A DNA stretch of 64,000 nt, taken from Massilia sp. 9096. GTDB lineage: Bacteria > Pseudomonadota > Gammaproteobacteria > Burkholderiales > Burkholderiaceae_D. Both the position numbers and the translations under genes were made by a program. Location: positions 1,488,001 through 1,552,000 of the forward strand of contig NZ_JQNN01000001.1 of NCBI RefSeq assembly GCF_000745265.1. Direction: 5' to 3'. Below the pieces are notes generated by a model. The model was given only the letters and a program-made list of their open reading frames with translations, ran no database searches and was not told where the DNA came from. Positions 1 through 8,913 of this stretch are shown here, piece by piece (within the stretch, counting starts at the first letter, position 1; each line of letters begins with the position of its first letter).

Positions 1-1716
1 TTCCGGCGCGAATCACTTAATGCCCTCGAGGCTGATATTCAGGCCGGTATCGACAGTGAGGGAGCGTTTACTGAGCGGCTGGGCAGGACCGTTGTTCGAC
101 ATGGCCTCGCCGAGAAACGTGATGCCGCTTTTGGAAAATTCCTCGGCCTAGATCTCTTCGACCTGAAAAAAATAACCAATCTCCCCATCGAACTGCTCAA
201 TGACTTTGCTTGGTCGCCTGGACAGGAAACGGATTTCCTCAGCCCTGGAGACTTCAAGGGTTGGCCGCTGCGGATATGGCCCACGTTTAAGCGGCCTTTC
301 CTGAAAGTCGCAAAAAGGTACTACTGCTTTGACCAGACCGTTCTGTTCGATCACTTCTTCCGGCAGCTCGAGAAACGCGTCTACAAAGTTGACGAAGCAA
401 CAAAGGCATGGATTGCGACGCGGAAGGACGTTACCGAACGTCTGCCCTTTGAACACTTGGCTAGGATTCTCCCAAAGGCAACGCAGTTCCAGGAGATCTA
501 CTACCCACTTCCAGAAGACGGCAAGAAGACCAAAACGTATGAAACCGATGGAATCATCATTTACGATGACCATCTCTTCGTCATCGAAGTCAAATCCGGA
601 GCGTTCACCTATACGGACCCGACCACGGATTTCAAGGCGCACCTGAAGTCGCTCGAAGCACTACTAGCAGACCCCGCAAAACAGGGAAGCAGGTTTCTGA
701 AGTATCTGCGCGGATCTGAAGAGGTGCCCATTTTTGACAAGCACGGGAAAGAAGTCGTTCGAATCCGCAACGAGGACTATCGCCAGGTTACGTTGTGCGC
801 TATTACGCTCGATCAATTCACTGAAATTGCGGCTCAGACCCAGCGGGTTAGCGAAATCGGAGTAGCGCTCGGAACTGAACCGCTATGGGCACTGTCTCTC
901 GGGGACTTACGTGTATATGCCGACATATTCTCCAACCCGTTGGAGTTCCTGCATTTTATCGAACAGCGAAAGGAAGCTTTTGCATCCTCAAAAGTGCAAC
1001 TGGACGACGAGATCGATCACCTCGGGCTATACCTGAAGCACAACCACTACGTTACGCATCTCGAGGACGCCATGCGCGCCCCGAAAGCGCGCATCCACGC
1101 TCTTGGGTACCGGCAGAAGATCGACGAATTCTACAGCGAGCGGTTACGCGACCCGTCTGCCCTATCGCCCCTTCGGCAGGAAATGCCACCGCTCATGGCA
1201 AAGGTCTTGGACCTCTTGGCACTATCTGGAAAGCCAGGTAGGTCCGCGATCGCTGCCTATATCCTAGACCTTGGAGGATACTGGCGCACGGATATCTTTA
1301 ATCACGTCCAGCGGGAAGTTGAGCGGGCGTCCGATTCCCGGCCGGGTCCGTGTTCCTCTCATGGGGACGTACGACTGACGGTAGCCCCTTGGAGTGATCG
1401 CTGGGGCGCTCCTCTGTCCAAGGAGATGCTGGAGCACGTGAAGGCAGTGATGCTCCTTCATGGCGAAATCGACAGGCACCTCTTGGAGTTGACGTTCGAT
1501 GCGGAAGGGGAACTTTATGCCGTAGAGTGGAGGTTAGTGAGGCAGTCCGATATATCTCTACTTGAACGTCCAAGGCTCGCCCAAATGGCCGAATTGCTGC
1601 GTGAGAGGCGGCTCAGCCGGCGAACGGCATCCGGGGCACGTGTTGGAAGGAACGAGCAATGCCCTTGCGGAAGCGGGAAGAAATTTAAGAAGTGCTGTAT
1701 CGAACGAGCAGCGTAA
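1..1716 (+). CDS. SEC-C motif protein with PD-(D/E)xK nuclease signature (5' end outside window)
   Basis: The frame is open without a stop from base 1, so the gene starts left of the window; the TTG at 457 is internal. At least 571 residues are present. In window-frame numbering, D183, E196 and K198 (547-594) form a D-x12-ExK pattern in alternating hydrophobic strands (TDGIIIYDD, then FVIEVKSG), the classic metal-binding core of restriction-type and NERD-type nucleases. The last 20 residues carry a SEC-C zinc motif (CPCGSG...KKCC). A SEC-C tail on a nuclease is known from several defence-type proteins, where it is thought to bind zinc and partners. It is followed after 6 nt by the next gene, so it is probably the first or an early gene of an operon. 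Base composition is much lower in GC than the core genes, which suggests transfer. The nuclease fold is an inference from motif spacing; the exact family is not identified. Confidence 0.8.
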   Translation, partial: FRRESLNALEADIQAGIDSEGAFTERLGRTVVRHGLAEKRDAAFGKFLGLDLFDLKKITNLPIELLNDFAWSPGQETDFLSPGDFKGWPLRIWPTFKRPFLKVAKRYYCFDQTVLFDHFFRQLEKRVYKVDEATKAWIATRKDVTERLPFEHLARILPKATQFQEIYYPLPEDGKKTKTYETDGIIIYDDHLFVIEVKSGAFTYTDPTTDFKAHLKSLEALLADPAKQGSRFLKYLRGSEEVPIFDKHGKEVVRIRNEDYRQVTLCAITLDQFTEIAAQTQRVSEIGVALGTEPLWALSLGDLRVYADIFSNPLEFLHFIEQRKEAFASSKVQLDDEIDHLGLYLKHNHYVTHLEDAMRAPKARIHALGYRQKIDEFYSERLRDPSALSPLRQEMPPLMAKVLDLLALSGKPGRSAIAAYILDLGGYWRTDIFNHVQREVERASDSRPGPCSSHGDVRLTVAPWSDRWGAPLSKEMLEHVKAVMLLHGEIDRHLLELTFDAEGELYAVEWRLVRQSDISLLERPRLAQMAELLRERRLSRRTASGARVGRNEQCPCGSGKKFKKCCIERAA

Positions 1717-1722
1717 TCAGCG

Positions 1723-3066
1723 ATGACCATACCCGTCGTTCATGCATCAAATGTGCCGCTATTGAAAGCGCACCGAAACATATCTCCTGAGCTCCCATCT
1801 ATGAAATTTGAACAAATTTATGCGAAAGTCGATGACCAATACTTCAACTCCGGAGATTTTAACGGACTTCCGGTCAGGGCGCTTGCGGAGCACTTCGACA
1901 TAGACTCTCCCGAGTTCCGCGACCATGTGAGAGAGGCAATCGAATCGGACGTCATCACTGCCCGCGTTGGGGGAAATCCGCATATCCTAGCTTTCTCATC
2001 GATGCTGAAGGACGATGTGCTTAAAGCGTTCGATAACGTGACGAGTATCGCTGGAGTTTGTCTCTATCCACATGCGAATCGGCTAAAGTTCTCACCGAGG
2101 CTCACGTCGTACAGCGACCGCCCATATGATTTGGAATTGGCTCGCGGCAATGGGCAACTCGATTTTCGCACCTTCGACCTGGCAGTACTGGAACAGTACC
2201 GCAACGACCCACGCTACTCTTACGAGACCGACTTTATCCATGGTCAGATCTGCATCGAGGACGATTATTACGAGTCCTCCGGGGTTCCCGAACACGACCA
2301 GATCCTCCTGCAGACCTTCGGGTTCGCGTACGATGACGACCTGAACAGATACGTCGCAGTGTACCTGCGCTACCTTTCCGACTTGAGTCCGGAACATCAA
2401 AGGATCTGGGCCGCGAAAGAGGTAAAAGGCGACATAAGACTGCATCCTGACTATTTTGAAAGCACCATTAATGGGTCTTGGGGAACTCGTCTCTCTATCT
2501 TCGAAGCATTCGTAATGGAGCTCGAAGTCGTAAATGGGATGAGCAGGCTCATGGGAAAACCGGAACTATTCAGAAACACTTTCAGAGAAAGCCGTCCAGC
2601 AAAGTTCGGATTCCTGCTCCGGCCGACTGCCGCCGAGTTCAACGACTTCGTTCTGCTTCTAGATAAGATGATGTCGGAGAATTTGAACAAGGATTTTTTC
2701 AAGGGAGACCTTGATCTCGAGACAGAAACCCCACGCGACGACGGGAAAATTATCGTGCAGCCGAAGGGTACCGTGACATTACTCTCCGAATGGTTCGCGA
2801 AGAAATTCTGCGCAGCGGACAACACTCCCGTGCTAACGATGGTGGCGGCGTTTAAGGAAGTTCGTAAGCTGCGCCAGCGACCCGCCCATGTCCACAAAAT
2901 GGATGGGTTTGACCAGGCGTACTTTAAGACACAACGGGAACTAATCATCAAGTCGTACGACGCAGTTCGGACTATCAGACAGGCGTTTGCTAACCATCCC
3001 GGCGTGAAAAGAAGTCCACCGAAATTCAGCGAGCAGCTATTCAACGGCGAAATCTGGGACATCTAG
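1723..3066 (+). CDS. Uncharacterised protein with C-terminal LRxRxxH (HEPN-like) motif, paralogue of 4695-5882
   Basis: A 447-aa protein of no family I recognise. The ATG at 1723 lies 6 nt after the upstream stop; an internal ATG at 1801 is an alternative start. There is no signal peptide or membrane segment. Four blocks recur in the 395-aa protein at 4695-5882 at similar spacing: VLEQY...DP..Y near residue 155, LSPEHQRIW at 221-229, ELFRNT at 281-286, and EVRKLRQRPAH at 379-389. The last contains R384-x4-H389, which fits the Rx4-6H signature of HEPN ribonuclease domains and lies in predicted helices near the C-terminus, as in many HEPN proteins. HEPN assignment is tentative: one motif is not proof. 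The position between two proteins with nuclease signatures suggests they act together, possibly in anti-phage defence; that role is inferred from context only. Confidence 0.75.
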   Translation: MTIPVVHASNVPLLKAHRNISPELPSMKFEQIYAKVDDQYFNSGDFNGLPVRALAEHFDIDSPEFRDHVREAIESDVITARVGGNPHILAFSSMLKDDVLKAFDNVTSIAGVCLYPHANRLKFSPRLTSYSDRPYDLELARGNGQLDFRTFDLAVLEQYRNDPRYSYETDFIHGQICIEDDYYESSGVPEHDQILLQTFGFAYDDDLNRYVAVYLRYLSDLSPEHQRIWAAKEVKGDIRLHPDYFESTINGSWGTRLSIFEAFVMELEVVNGMSRLMGKPELFRNTFRESRPAKFGFLLRPTAAEFNDFVLLLDKMMSENLNKDFFKGDLDLETETPRDDGKIIVQPKGTVTLLSEWFAKKFCAADNTPVLTMVAAFKEVRKLRQRPAHVHKMDGFDQAYFKTQRELIIKSYDAVRTIRQAFANHPGVKRSPPKFSEQLFNGEIWDI

Positions 3067-3116
3067 CCTCAAAAGCGTCCCTATAATCTCACGGACCTCC
3101 TAAGCTAAATACGCTC

Positions 3117-4472
3117 ATGCTACCGACACTGACAATCCGTCCGATTAGTGAATTCGACATTGATGAAATAATCCAGACCGCTGGTGGAATCCGAGCACAT
3201 GAGGACGCGCATCGGAGAGCAAGAAAAGGGGCTGACTACCGGCTTAAAGAAGCCGTCATCGAACTAAAGATACTTGAAGAGGACGGCCTTTCGAAGCCAG
3301 AGCGCCAGGCAAAACTAGCGGCTCTATTCCATACGGTTGCGCCTGATCGTCCAGTCATCGTCCTAGATAAAAACAAGCTTCCAGAATCACTCCATCGCGA
3401 CTACAACCGTATCTTAGAAGGTCCAATAAAGACAGCGGTATCGAAAGCGCGCGTCCAGCTCGCCCAATCGAGGGAGGAGCTCGATGGAACGAATGCTTCC
3501 ATATTGATGATCATCAACAACGGTTACACCGCACTTCGCCACGAAGAGCTAATGGCCATGGCCGCGAATAGGATTCGGAACGACACAGCCGAAATTGACG
3601 GGCTCGTAGTGGGAGGATGCTATTACTATAGCGACGGATTTGATTCGTTCTACATATGGCCTCTCGAATATGTACCAATTAACGTATCGAAACCTTTTGA
3701 TTTCGAAGCGCTTCGCGCTGCGTGGTACTCGTTTTCAGAGCGGTTCATGACCCAACTAATGCAGTCGCCAGCCGGAAGAGCTGCGACTAGAGGGCCAGTG
3801 ATCGACCAGCAGTTCGACGTCGGGGGCACCACCTTCGTCATGCCAACGCCACGAATGGGTGAGCAGTCGAGCCTTTATTACCGAGGACGTCCTCGGCAAA
3901 ACTCGTCTGGAATCGAAACGTGCCCTGAAGTGGCAAGAGTTCAAGCCGAGATAGACCAGAACGATTGGTTGAAATTTCAGAATGTCCTAAATAACCTTGC
4001 CGGGCAGACGTACCAACAATGGCGGCTGAGCCTTGCAGACAAATCTAAGGTCGGGAGCAACCTGCAGCCCGTCATCACAATGCCGGTAAGGTTCGAAGAT
4101 TGGAGGGTTTGGTTAGAAAGGAAGAAGGTCGCCGCTTCGACGCAATCAATCCATGTTTTCGCTACCGACCTTTTCGAGCAAGCAGTAAGGGATACGATGG
4201 AACGTTCGATCGAATGGCACGAAAAACGGATACTTCCTGCTCGCTACGTCCTCTTGATAACGGAGGAAATTGGTCAGGATAAGGCTAATGACGTATCGCG
4301 AATTGGGATTGCATGGTCGAGCGTAAATGATGAGCAGCCGCAGATTTTTCCACTGCTGGAGGACGCTCGCATTTTCTTTGAACATGCGCTTGCGCTCGCT
4401 TCAGCATACGCTATCCGCGAACGCATCGACTACGTGGTTTGGCACAAAAACTTGGAGTACGGCTGGTATTGA
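3117..4472 (+). CDS. Uncharacterised protein with N-terminal D...ExK nuclease-like motif
   Basis: A 451-aa soluble protein, third in the same-strand run and 50 nt after the upstream stop. Residues 38-51 read GADYRLKEAVIELK; D40, E49 and K51 give the D-x8-ExK spacing of compact PD-(D/E)xK nucleases, followed by charged helix (ILEEDGL). The middle and C-terminal parts (residues 130-451) show mixed alpha/beta composition without motifs I recognise. The pattern of a small D...ExK module at the N-terminus of a larger protein occurs in uncharacterised phage-defence and SMEK/VRR-type nucleases, but I cannot assign a family. Base composition is intermediate and codon use is unlike the core. No clear Shine-Dalgarno is seen; the ATG is the first in frame. 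The likely role is an effector or partner in the operon. Confidence 0.7.
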   Translation: MLPTLTIRPISEFDIDEIIQTAGGIRAHEDAHRRARKGADYRLKEAVIELKILEEDGLSKPERQAKLAALFHTVAPDRPVIVLDKNKLPESLHRDYNRILEGPIKTAVSKARVQLAQSREELDGTNASILMIINNGYTALRHEELMAMAANRIRNDTAEIDGLVVGGCYYYSDGFDSFYIWPLEYVPINVSKPFDFEALRAAWYSFSERFMTQLMQSPAGRAATRGPVIDQQFDVGGTTFVMPTPRMGEQSSLYYRGRPRQNSSGIETCPEVARVQAEIDQNDWLKFQNVLNNLAGQTYQQWRLSLADKSKVGSNLQPVITMPVRFEDWRVWLERKKVAASTQSIHVFATDLFEQAVRDTMERSIEWHEKRILPARYVLLITEEIGQDKANDVSRIGIAWSSVNDEQPQIFPLLEDARIFFEHALALASAYAIRERIDYVVWHKNLEYGWY

Positions 4473-4694
4473 CCTTGATGACCGAACGTATGAACGCGGC
4501 ATGCGTTTCGGCACCCTGCTCAGCCGCTAATGTTCGGAAGTAGTCCATCGCGAAGTCTCAGCAGTCAGATGGCTTCTGTATTGTTGGCTGCGCTGCTGCG
4601 CTGCTTCGCTTTCGTAGCGCTCGTACGGTTATTGGACTGGCAGCTCATGGGGGTTACGTAGCGAAGCATAGAATGAAGAACAGCGGAAGCAAGA

Positions 4695-5882
4695 GTGAAA
4701 AACATGGCGAAGACCCTAGAGCAAAAAGTACTTTCTTGCGCAGTAGATCAATGGAACAAGTCCCACGCTGGTATCACTAGCATTAATATAGCGAGGCGAA
4801 TCCGATCATCTAACGTCAAGGTTATGGCGGCCATGATTGCCTTGGAGGCTGCAGGAAAATGCAGTCTGAACAAGAATGTAGAGTTTTTTACTGTGAGCGT
4901 TGGAAAGCGTGGAATGAAGTTCGCCAAGAAGGCGACGATTGCCCACGTAATCTTTCCCAACAAGGAAATACTGACCGACTATTTCTACAGCTCTGGCTTG
5001 GCACGCCAAGGCTTATCGGTATATGTTGAACGACTTCACAAGGGCGCACATCAATATGCACTGGTGTACTTCTCTGAAGAAGTGCTTGCGAAGTACCTTG
5101 ATCGGCCAGAGTTTTACGATGTTGAAGATTCCCTCTCAGGCGGATCGATCCGCTCCAACACTGATGATGATACCAAACAAATCTACGTAAGGCATGGACG
5201 GCGCCAGCTCGCAAATGGAAGAAGTGCGGTCGTGGCCCCATACAAGGACCTCGCTAACTTGGACGCCGCGCAACAGCGCTATTGGCATGGCTTTGAAATT
5301 GTTGAACCTGATATTGTCGCCCCTGACCAAAATTATTCCAACTACATACAGAGGACTTTTGACGGTGCTTTCGTAGACTACGAAAATCCGCTGGGGAACT
5401 TCATGGAAGCGGTGAAGTATGTCAATAGTCACCTGGGTGGCCTAGCCCTGTTTAGGAATACCAGCAACCCCCACTTAAGAATTCCCGTGGAGAACACTGA
5501 GAAGACGTTTTACGATGCATGTAGCGAGCTCTTCAAAATAATCGGTCCTGATAGCCTTATCGTCTCTACCATCAAGAAGATACTGGTCGACGACTTTGGA
5601 ACTGCAGAAGCTGAGTTCATCCATAAAAAATCTGGTAGAGCCCTAAGCCCATTCCAGCAGCTACAACTACTTGAGACAAAAGCTGGGATAGAGCCAAAGG
5701 CGACAACGTCCATTGACGAAGTGAAGCACCTCCGCGTGAGAGCCGACCATGCGATTGTGGAACCAATGTCCTCGGATACCAATTTTGTCGAGGAGTTCTA
5801 CGCCTTGTGCAATAACGTCGGCTATGCGCTGATGTTCTTAGCTATAAGACTGGAAGCGGCAAGAGCGAAGGTAAAATCCTGA
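4695..5882 (+). CDS. Uncharacterised protein, diverged paralogue of the 447-aa protein
   Basis: A 395-aa protein starting at GTG 4695 or ATG 4704; AAGAG at 4691 fits the latter slightly better. It lies 222 nt after the previous gene and may have its own promoter. It shares with the 447-aa protein the blocks VLAKY...RPEFY (130-141), LDAAQQRYW (189-197), ALFRNT (251-256) and EVKHLRVRADH (342-352), with gaps of 58, 64 and 94 residues against 65, 62 and 101 there. R347-x4-H352 again fits an HEPN-like Rx4-6H motif. The first 80 residues look like a helical winged-helix-type region (ARRIRSSNVKVMAAMIALEA), absent from the paralogue. It is the most AT-rich gene of the window, with sampled lines near 42-48% GC, a sign of recent transfer. 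Function unknown. Confidence 0.75.
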   Translation: MKNMAKTLEQKVLSCAVDQWNKSHAGITSINIARRIRSSNVKVMAAMIALEAAGKCSLNKNVEFFTVSVGKRGMKFAKKATIAHVIFPNKEILTDYFYSSGLARQGLSVYVERLHKGAHQYALVYFSEEVLAKYLDRPEFYDVEDSLSGGSIRSNTDDDTKQIYVRHGRRQLANGRSAVVAPYKDLANLDAAQQRYWHGFEIVEPDIVAPDQNYSNYIQRTFDGAFVDYENPLGNFMEAVKYVNSHLGGLALFRNTSNPHLRIPVENTEKTFYDACSELFKIIGPDSLIVSTIKKILVDDFGTAEAEFIHKKSGRALSPFQQLQLLETKAGIEPKATTSIDEVKHLRVRADHAIVEPMSSDTNFVEEFYALCNNVGYALMFLAIRLEAARAKVKS

Positions 5883-6270
5883 GCAGTGTCATCATGCGTT
5901 TCGACGGCGGACCCGACAGTGCTATCTACAAAGCGGTACTTAACGATGTCTCGAATCACAACTACGTGTTTTTAAGATGGTTCTTTGATGGAGTCCTTAG
6001 CTCTGGAAACAGACGTCAAGCACCCGTTTAAGATTTGTTTGTGCTGTTGACACGGACGTCAAGCATGAGCGCGGATACAGAGCCTTGAGCGTTTTTAGGC
6101 GTGGGAATGGACCGCGATCGCGCGAACTCGAGAGTCGTTACATCCTGCACGTGTCTCGTGCACTCACACGTCCGCCACCTGCCGTTTTTTCGGAAGTAAA
6201 ACTGGTACTCCGCTCCGGCATGGACTAATTTGATGTCTTTGGTGTCGAACTTGTCTCGTGGGAGAGGACC
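5883..6270. other. Intergenic region carrying the probable left end of the Tn7-like element
   Basis: There is no convincing gene in these 388 bases. They separate the AT-rich island from the transposition operon. Two copies of ACGTCAAGCA lie at 6013-6022 and 6056-6065. TGAGCGCG at 6066-6073 occurs inverted near the other end (13809-13816), and GGAAGTAAAACTG at 6192-6204 occurs inverted at 13728-13740. A TGTTGACAC string at 6045-6053 has the TGT start typical of Tn7-family termini, but no matching terminus is seen on the right. The exact end base cannot be set from the sequence alone. A purine-rich GGAGAGGA (6261-6268) is the ribosome site of the next gene. Confidence 0.55.
6192..6204 (-). repeat. 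Candidate TnsB-binding site, left end
   Basis: GGAAGTAAAACTG is the exact reverse complement of 13728-13740. Allowing one mismatch, the match extends to 16 bases (TANCAGTTTTACTTCC). A 13-base identity between two short transposon-end regions in inverted orientation is unlikely by chance and is the arrangement expected for TnsB sites. Confidence 0.55.
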
Positions 6271-6933
6271 ATGCCGAGAACCCCGACCTTGCCTTCGCGA
6301 CAGCGCGCCCGCGTGCTCGATACGTATCGCAGTCGCGGTCACCGGAACAGCAATCTGTGGCTCGTGTACAGCGTCAAGCAGGATCAGGACATCCTCCTCC
6401 ATTCGGACCGAAGTCTGGTGCACTGGCTTGCTTTCCTCGAGACCGATCCGTCGGTGCGTGGGTTCCGCCCCATTACCGATGAGCTGGTTGCCCAACTGGG
6501 GGCCGGTCCCACAGGGGCGACGATCCTGGAGCGACGAGACCGGCAGCTCGAAGTGCATCTTGTCGCAGGTAGGCGCCGCGAGGTGACGACTGTTGAGACT
6601 GGTGTTGGCCCTGCAAAGGTCCGCGTCATTACGGCTGACGAACTTCAGGCGCATTCGCGGGTCGCACTCCGTTGGCTAAAGGCCATCGGTTACGCCGGCC
6701 TATCACGCTTCAGTGATCTAACACCGGTACTTAACCAGCTCATCCCATCCTTGGAGCGGCGCCGGAGCGGCAAGGTCAACGACTTGTTCGAGGACCTGCA
6801 GGGCTTTGATCGAGCGGCAGTGTATGCGGCCTTGGTAAAAGCGGCCATTCACGGAAGCGTCGAACTCGACCTGACGTCGCATGGGTTATGCGGTGCCAGC
6901 GGCTGGAAAAGAAAAGTACTGCAGGCGCGGTGA
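6271..6933 (+). CDS. tnsA: TnsA-like transposition protein, catalytic residues apparently lost
   Basis: A 220-aa protein at the first position of a tnsABC-tniQ operon. GGAGAGGA 3 nt upstream supports the ATG. Residues 48-67 (ending LETDPSVRGFRP) correspond to the TnsA region where a Glu precedes the (E/F)DPxV..f..QP strand, and 92-110 to the PD...ExK strand pair. In active TnsA the triad is Glu, Asp and Lys. Here the expected positions read H51, EVH (94-96) and VETG (108-111), so the acidic/Lys triad is not recognisable. Tn7 TnsA makes the 5' cuts that allow cut-and-paste; a dead TnsA would leave TnsB strand transfer alone and give cointegrates. The rest (120-190) is helical and may contact TnsB or TnsC. 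Assignment relies on gene order plus weak motif similarity. Confidence 0.6.
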   Translation: MPRTPTLPSRQRARVLDTYRSRGHRNSNLWLVYSVKQDQDILLHSDRSLVHWLAFLETDPSVRGFRPITDELVAQLGAGPTGATILERRDRQLEVHLVAGRRREVTTVETGVGPAKVRVITADELQAHSRVALRWLKAIGYAGLSRFSDLTPVLNQLIPSLERRRSGKVNDLFEDLQGFDRAAVYAALVKAAIHGSVELDLTSHGLCGASGWKRKVLQAR

Positions 6934-6937
6934 CAAC

Positions 6938-8911
6938 ATGGGTACGCGCCAGGAAGTCATCAAGGATTCTTTACCCATCGATCTATGGCCTTCCGTCCTG
7001 GATGCCGAGTTTGATGATGAGCGACGTGAGCAATTCAGAGCGCAGTCTGAAGCCATGCGCCTGTATTTCTCCTTTGTGCCCGTAGGCGAAATCGAACAAC
7101 GTACCGGGGTAAGCCAGACCTCCCTGCCGAGGCTTGCCAAGCGATGCCTCAAGTTGGCAGACGACGGACGAATCCACGGATTTCGAGCGTGCATTCCGTA
7201 CCTTCGAACGGGGCAGTATTCCCGAACAACCGAATTGCCCCATGCTCCGCCTGGTGAGCGCGCGGGCATGGCAGGCGCATTAGGCCTCGTTTTGAAGCGA
7301 TTCCCGGATATCGAGCAGCTGCTCGGCAAATACACGAAAAATGAGGCAAAGCGCCTAGCCGTGCCAGAACACAAACTGCGGCCATGCGACCTACACCGGG
7401 TTTTCCTACGCTGCCTGGCGGACAAAGGTGTTGGTCCGACCGAATGGCCTTTCACGACGAAGTACCGAGGCCTGCGCTCCATTCAACAATTCATGAAAGA
7501 GACCCTCGACCGTAATTTCGCACGGACTACGATTGCACGGGAAGATAGTGTGGCCCGTGCCCACCTTAGTGTCGGAACCGGCATTTTTTCCCTGTTGAAC
7601 TTCGAAGAGCCCTACGACGCCGTCGAAATCGACGCCTACAAAATGGAGGCGCACGTGACGGTGGCGTTTCGTACACCGGAAGGGCTCGAAACCGATTTGC
7701 GGCTGGACCGCCTAAATCTCATCGCCGTCGTCGACAGGTTCAGCAGTGCTGTGTTGGCCTATACCGTCGTGTACCGTCCCGAGGTCAACGCGGATGACAT
7801 CCTGAAAGTGATCCGCGATGCGGCCAACGGAACCTGGGCGCCGATGGACCTGACCATACCGGACCTGCGCTACCCGAAGGGCGGCGGCTTGCCCAGCGGC
7901 GTGATCGAGGGGGCGCAGGGCGCGTTCTGGAGCGCGACTCTATTCGACGGGGCACTGGCGCATTTATCGTCCGCCGTACATGCGCGTGCGCGCGCCGCAC
8001 TGGGTTTCGCCATCAATTGGGGGCCTGTGGCCCATTTTGAACGCAGACCGAACGTAGAGCGAACCTTCAATCAGATTGCCCGAACACTCTTCAAGCGCTT
8101 ACCGTCGACGACCGGGGCAAGCCCCCAGAGCGGCCGGGCTGACGAAGCCGAGCGCAAAGCCGTCGAACACCGCGTCCGAGCGGCCGAGGTGGAGCAGCTG
8201 CTCGATGTCGCGTTTGCCCAGCATAATGCGACCCCGTCGGAAGGCCTGTCGCAACTGACGCCACTGGAAGCAATCAGGTATTTTGTCGATCGGCCCGAAC
8301 GCTTCGAGTTTCGTAAGCGGCCTGCAGGTACCCCTGCGGAAGCGGGGTTCAAGCAATATGAATCGGCGGTGGTACGCGGTGACCGTAAGGCCGGGCGGCG
8401 GCCCTATATCCAGGTCGACCGTGTTCATTACACTAATCCCGTGCTGGCGACATCCGGGCATCTGATCGGTACGCGCCTGTTGCTGGAAGTCGATGAAGAC
8501 GATATGCGGCAGGTGAGGGCGTATCTGGCGAACGGTGCCGAACTGGGTTTCCTCAAAGCGCACGGGAAATGGGGTGTGACCAAGCACAGCCGGCGCACGC
8601 GCAAGGCAATCAACAGCCTCATCACGAAGCGGCTAATCACGGTCACCACTTTCGACGATCCCATGCAGGTCTACATGCGCCATCTCGCGACGCAGAAGGG
8701 AAAGCGCAGCTCGTCCGGGCCGCGGCCGAAGCAGGCGACCGAAATTGTCCGGCTCAAGAAGGAAGTGGGTGTCAATGCGCAGTCCATTCAGGCACCGCCG
8801 CCTGTGCCCGAACCTGTTAGTCCGCCGCGTCGTGTCATCGATGAAATGCGTGGCCGTCTGCTATCGGAGGCGCCGTCCGAGTTCTTCACGAAAGTCAAGA
8901 ACAGGAGATAG
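6938..8911 (+). CDS. tnsB: TnsB/TniA-family DDE transposase
   Basis: A 657-aa protein if started at the ATG 4 nt after the upstream stop; a longer in-frame start at 6881 would overlap tnsA by 53 nt and is less likely. It is an rve-type integrase with an N-terminal helix-turn-helix (VGEIEQRTGVSQTSLPRLA). The catalytic acids are D232 (VEIDAYKM), D266 (AVVDRFSS) and E374 (NVERTFNQ). It cleaves the 3' ends and performs strand transfer. The C-terminal 150 residues contain a beta-rich domain and a basic tail that in Tn7 and Tn5053 relatives contacts the TnsC-type ATPase. Length and order match TnsB/TniA (about 560-700 aa). Confidence 0.9.
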   Translation: MGTRQEVIKDSLPIDLWPSVLDAEFDDERREQFRAQSEAMRLYFSFVPVGEIEQRTGVSQTSLPRLAKRCLKLADDGRIHGFRACIPYLRTGQYSRTTELPHAPPGERAGMAGALGLVLKRFPDIEQLLGKYTKNEAKRLAVPEHKLRPCDLHRVFLRCLADKGVGPTEWPFTTKYRGLRSIQQFMKETLDRNFARTTIAREDSVARAHLSVGTGIFSLLNFEEPYDAVEIDAYKMEAHVTVAFRTPEGLETDLRLDRLNLIAVVDRFSSAVLAYTVVYRPEVNADDILKVIRDAANGTWAPMDLTIPDLRYPKGGGLPSGVIEGAQGAFWSATLFDGALAHLSSAVHARARAALGFAINWGPVAHFERRPNVERTFNQIARTLFKRLPSTTGASPQSGRADEAERKAVEHRVRAAEVEQLLDVAFAQHNATPSEGLSQLTPLEAIRYFVDRPERFEFRKRPAGTPAEAGFKQYESAVVRGDRKAGRRPYIQVDRVHYTNPVLATSGHLIGTRLLLEVDEDDMRQVRAYLANGAELGFLKAHGKWGVTKHSRRTRKAINSLITKRLITVTTFDDPMQVYMRHLATQKGKRSSSGPRPKQATEIVRLKKEVGVNAQSIQAPPPVPEPVSPPRRVIDEMRGRLLSEAPSEFFTKVKNRR

Positions 8912-8913
8912 CC

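Noticed and set aside
4604..4670. TGCTTCGCT and AGCGAAGCA facing each other upstream of the 395-aa gene
   Set aside because: The arms are 9 bp with a loop of about 50 bp in a region of repeated GCTGCGCT strings; too weak to call a structure.
6045..6053. TGTTGACAC as the terminal sequence of the Tn7-like element
   Set aside because: It looks like a Tn7-family terminus, but no inverted counterpart is found on the right, so the end was not placed there.
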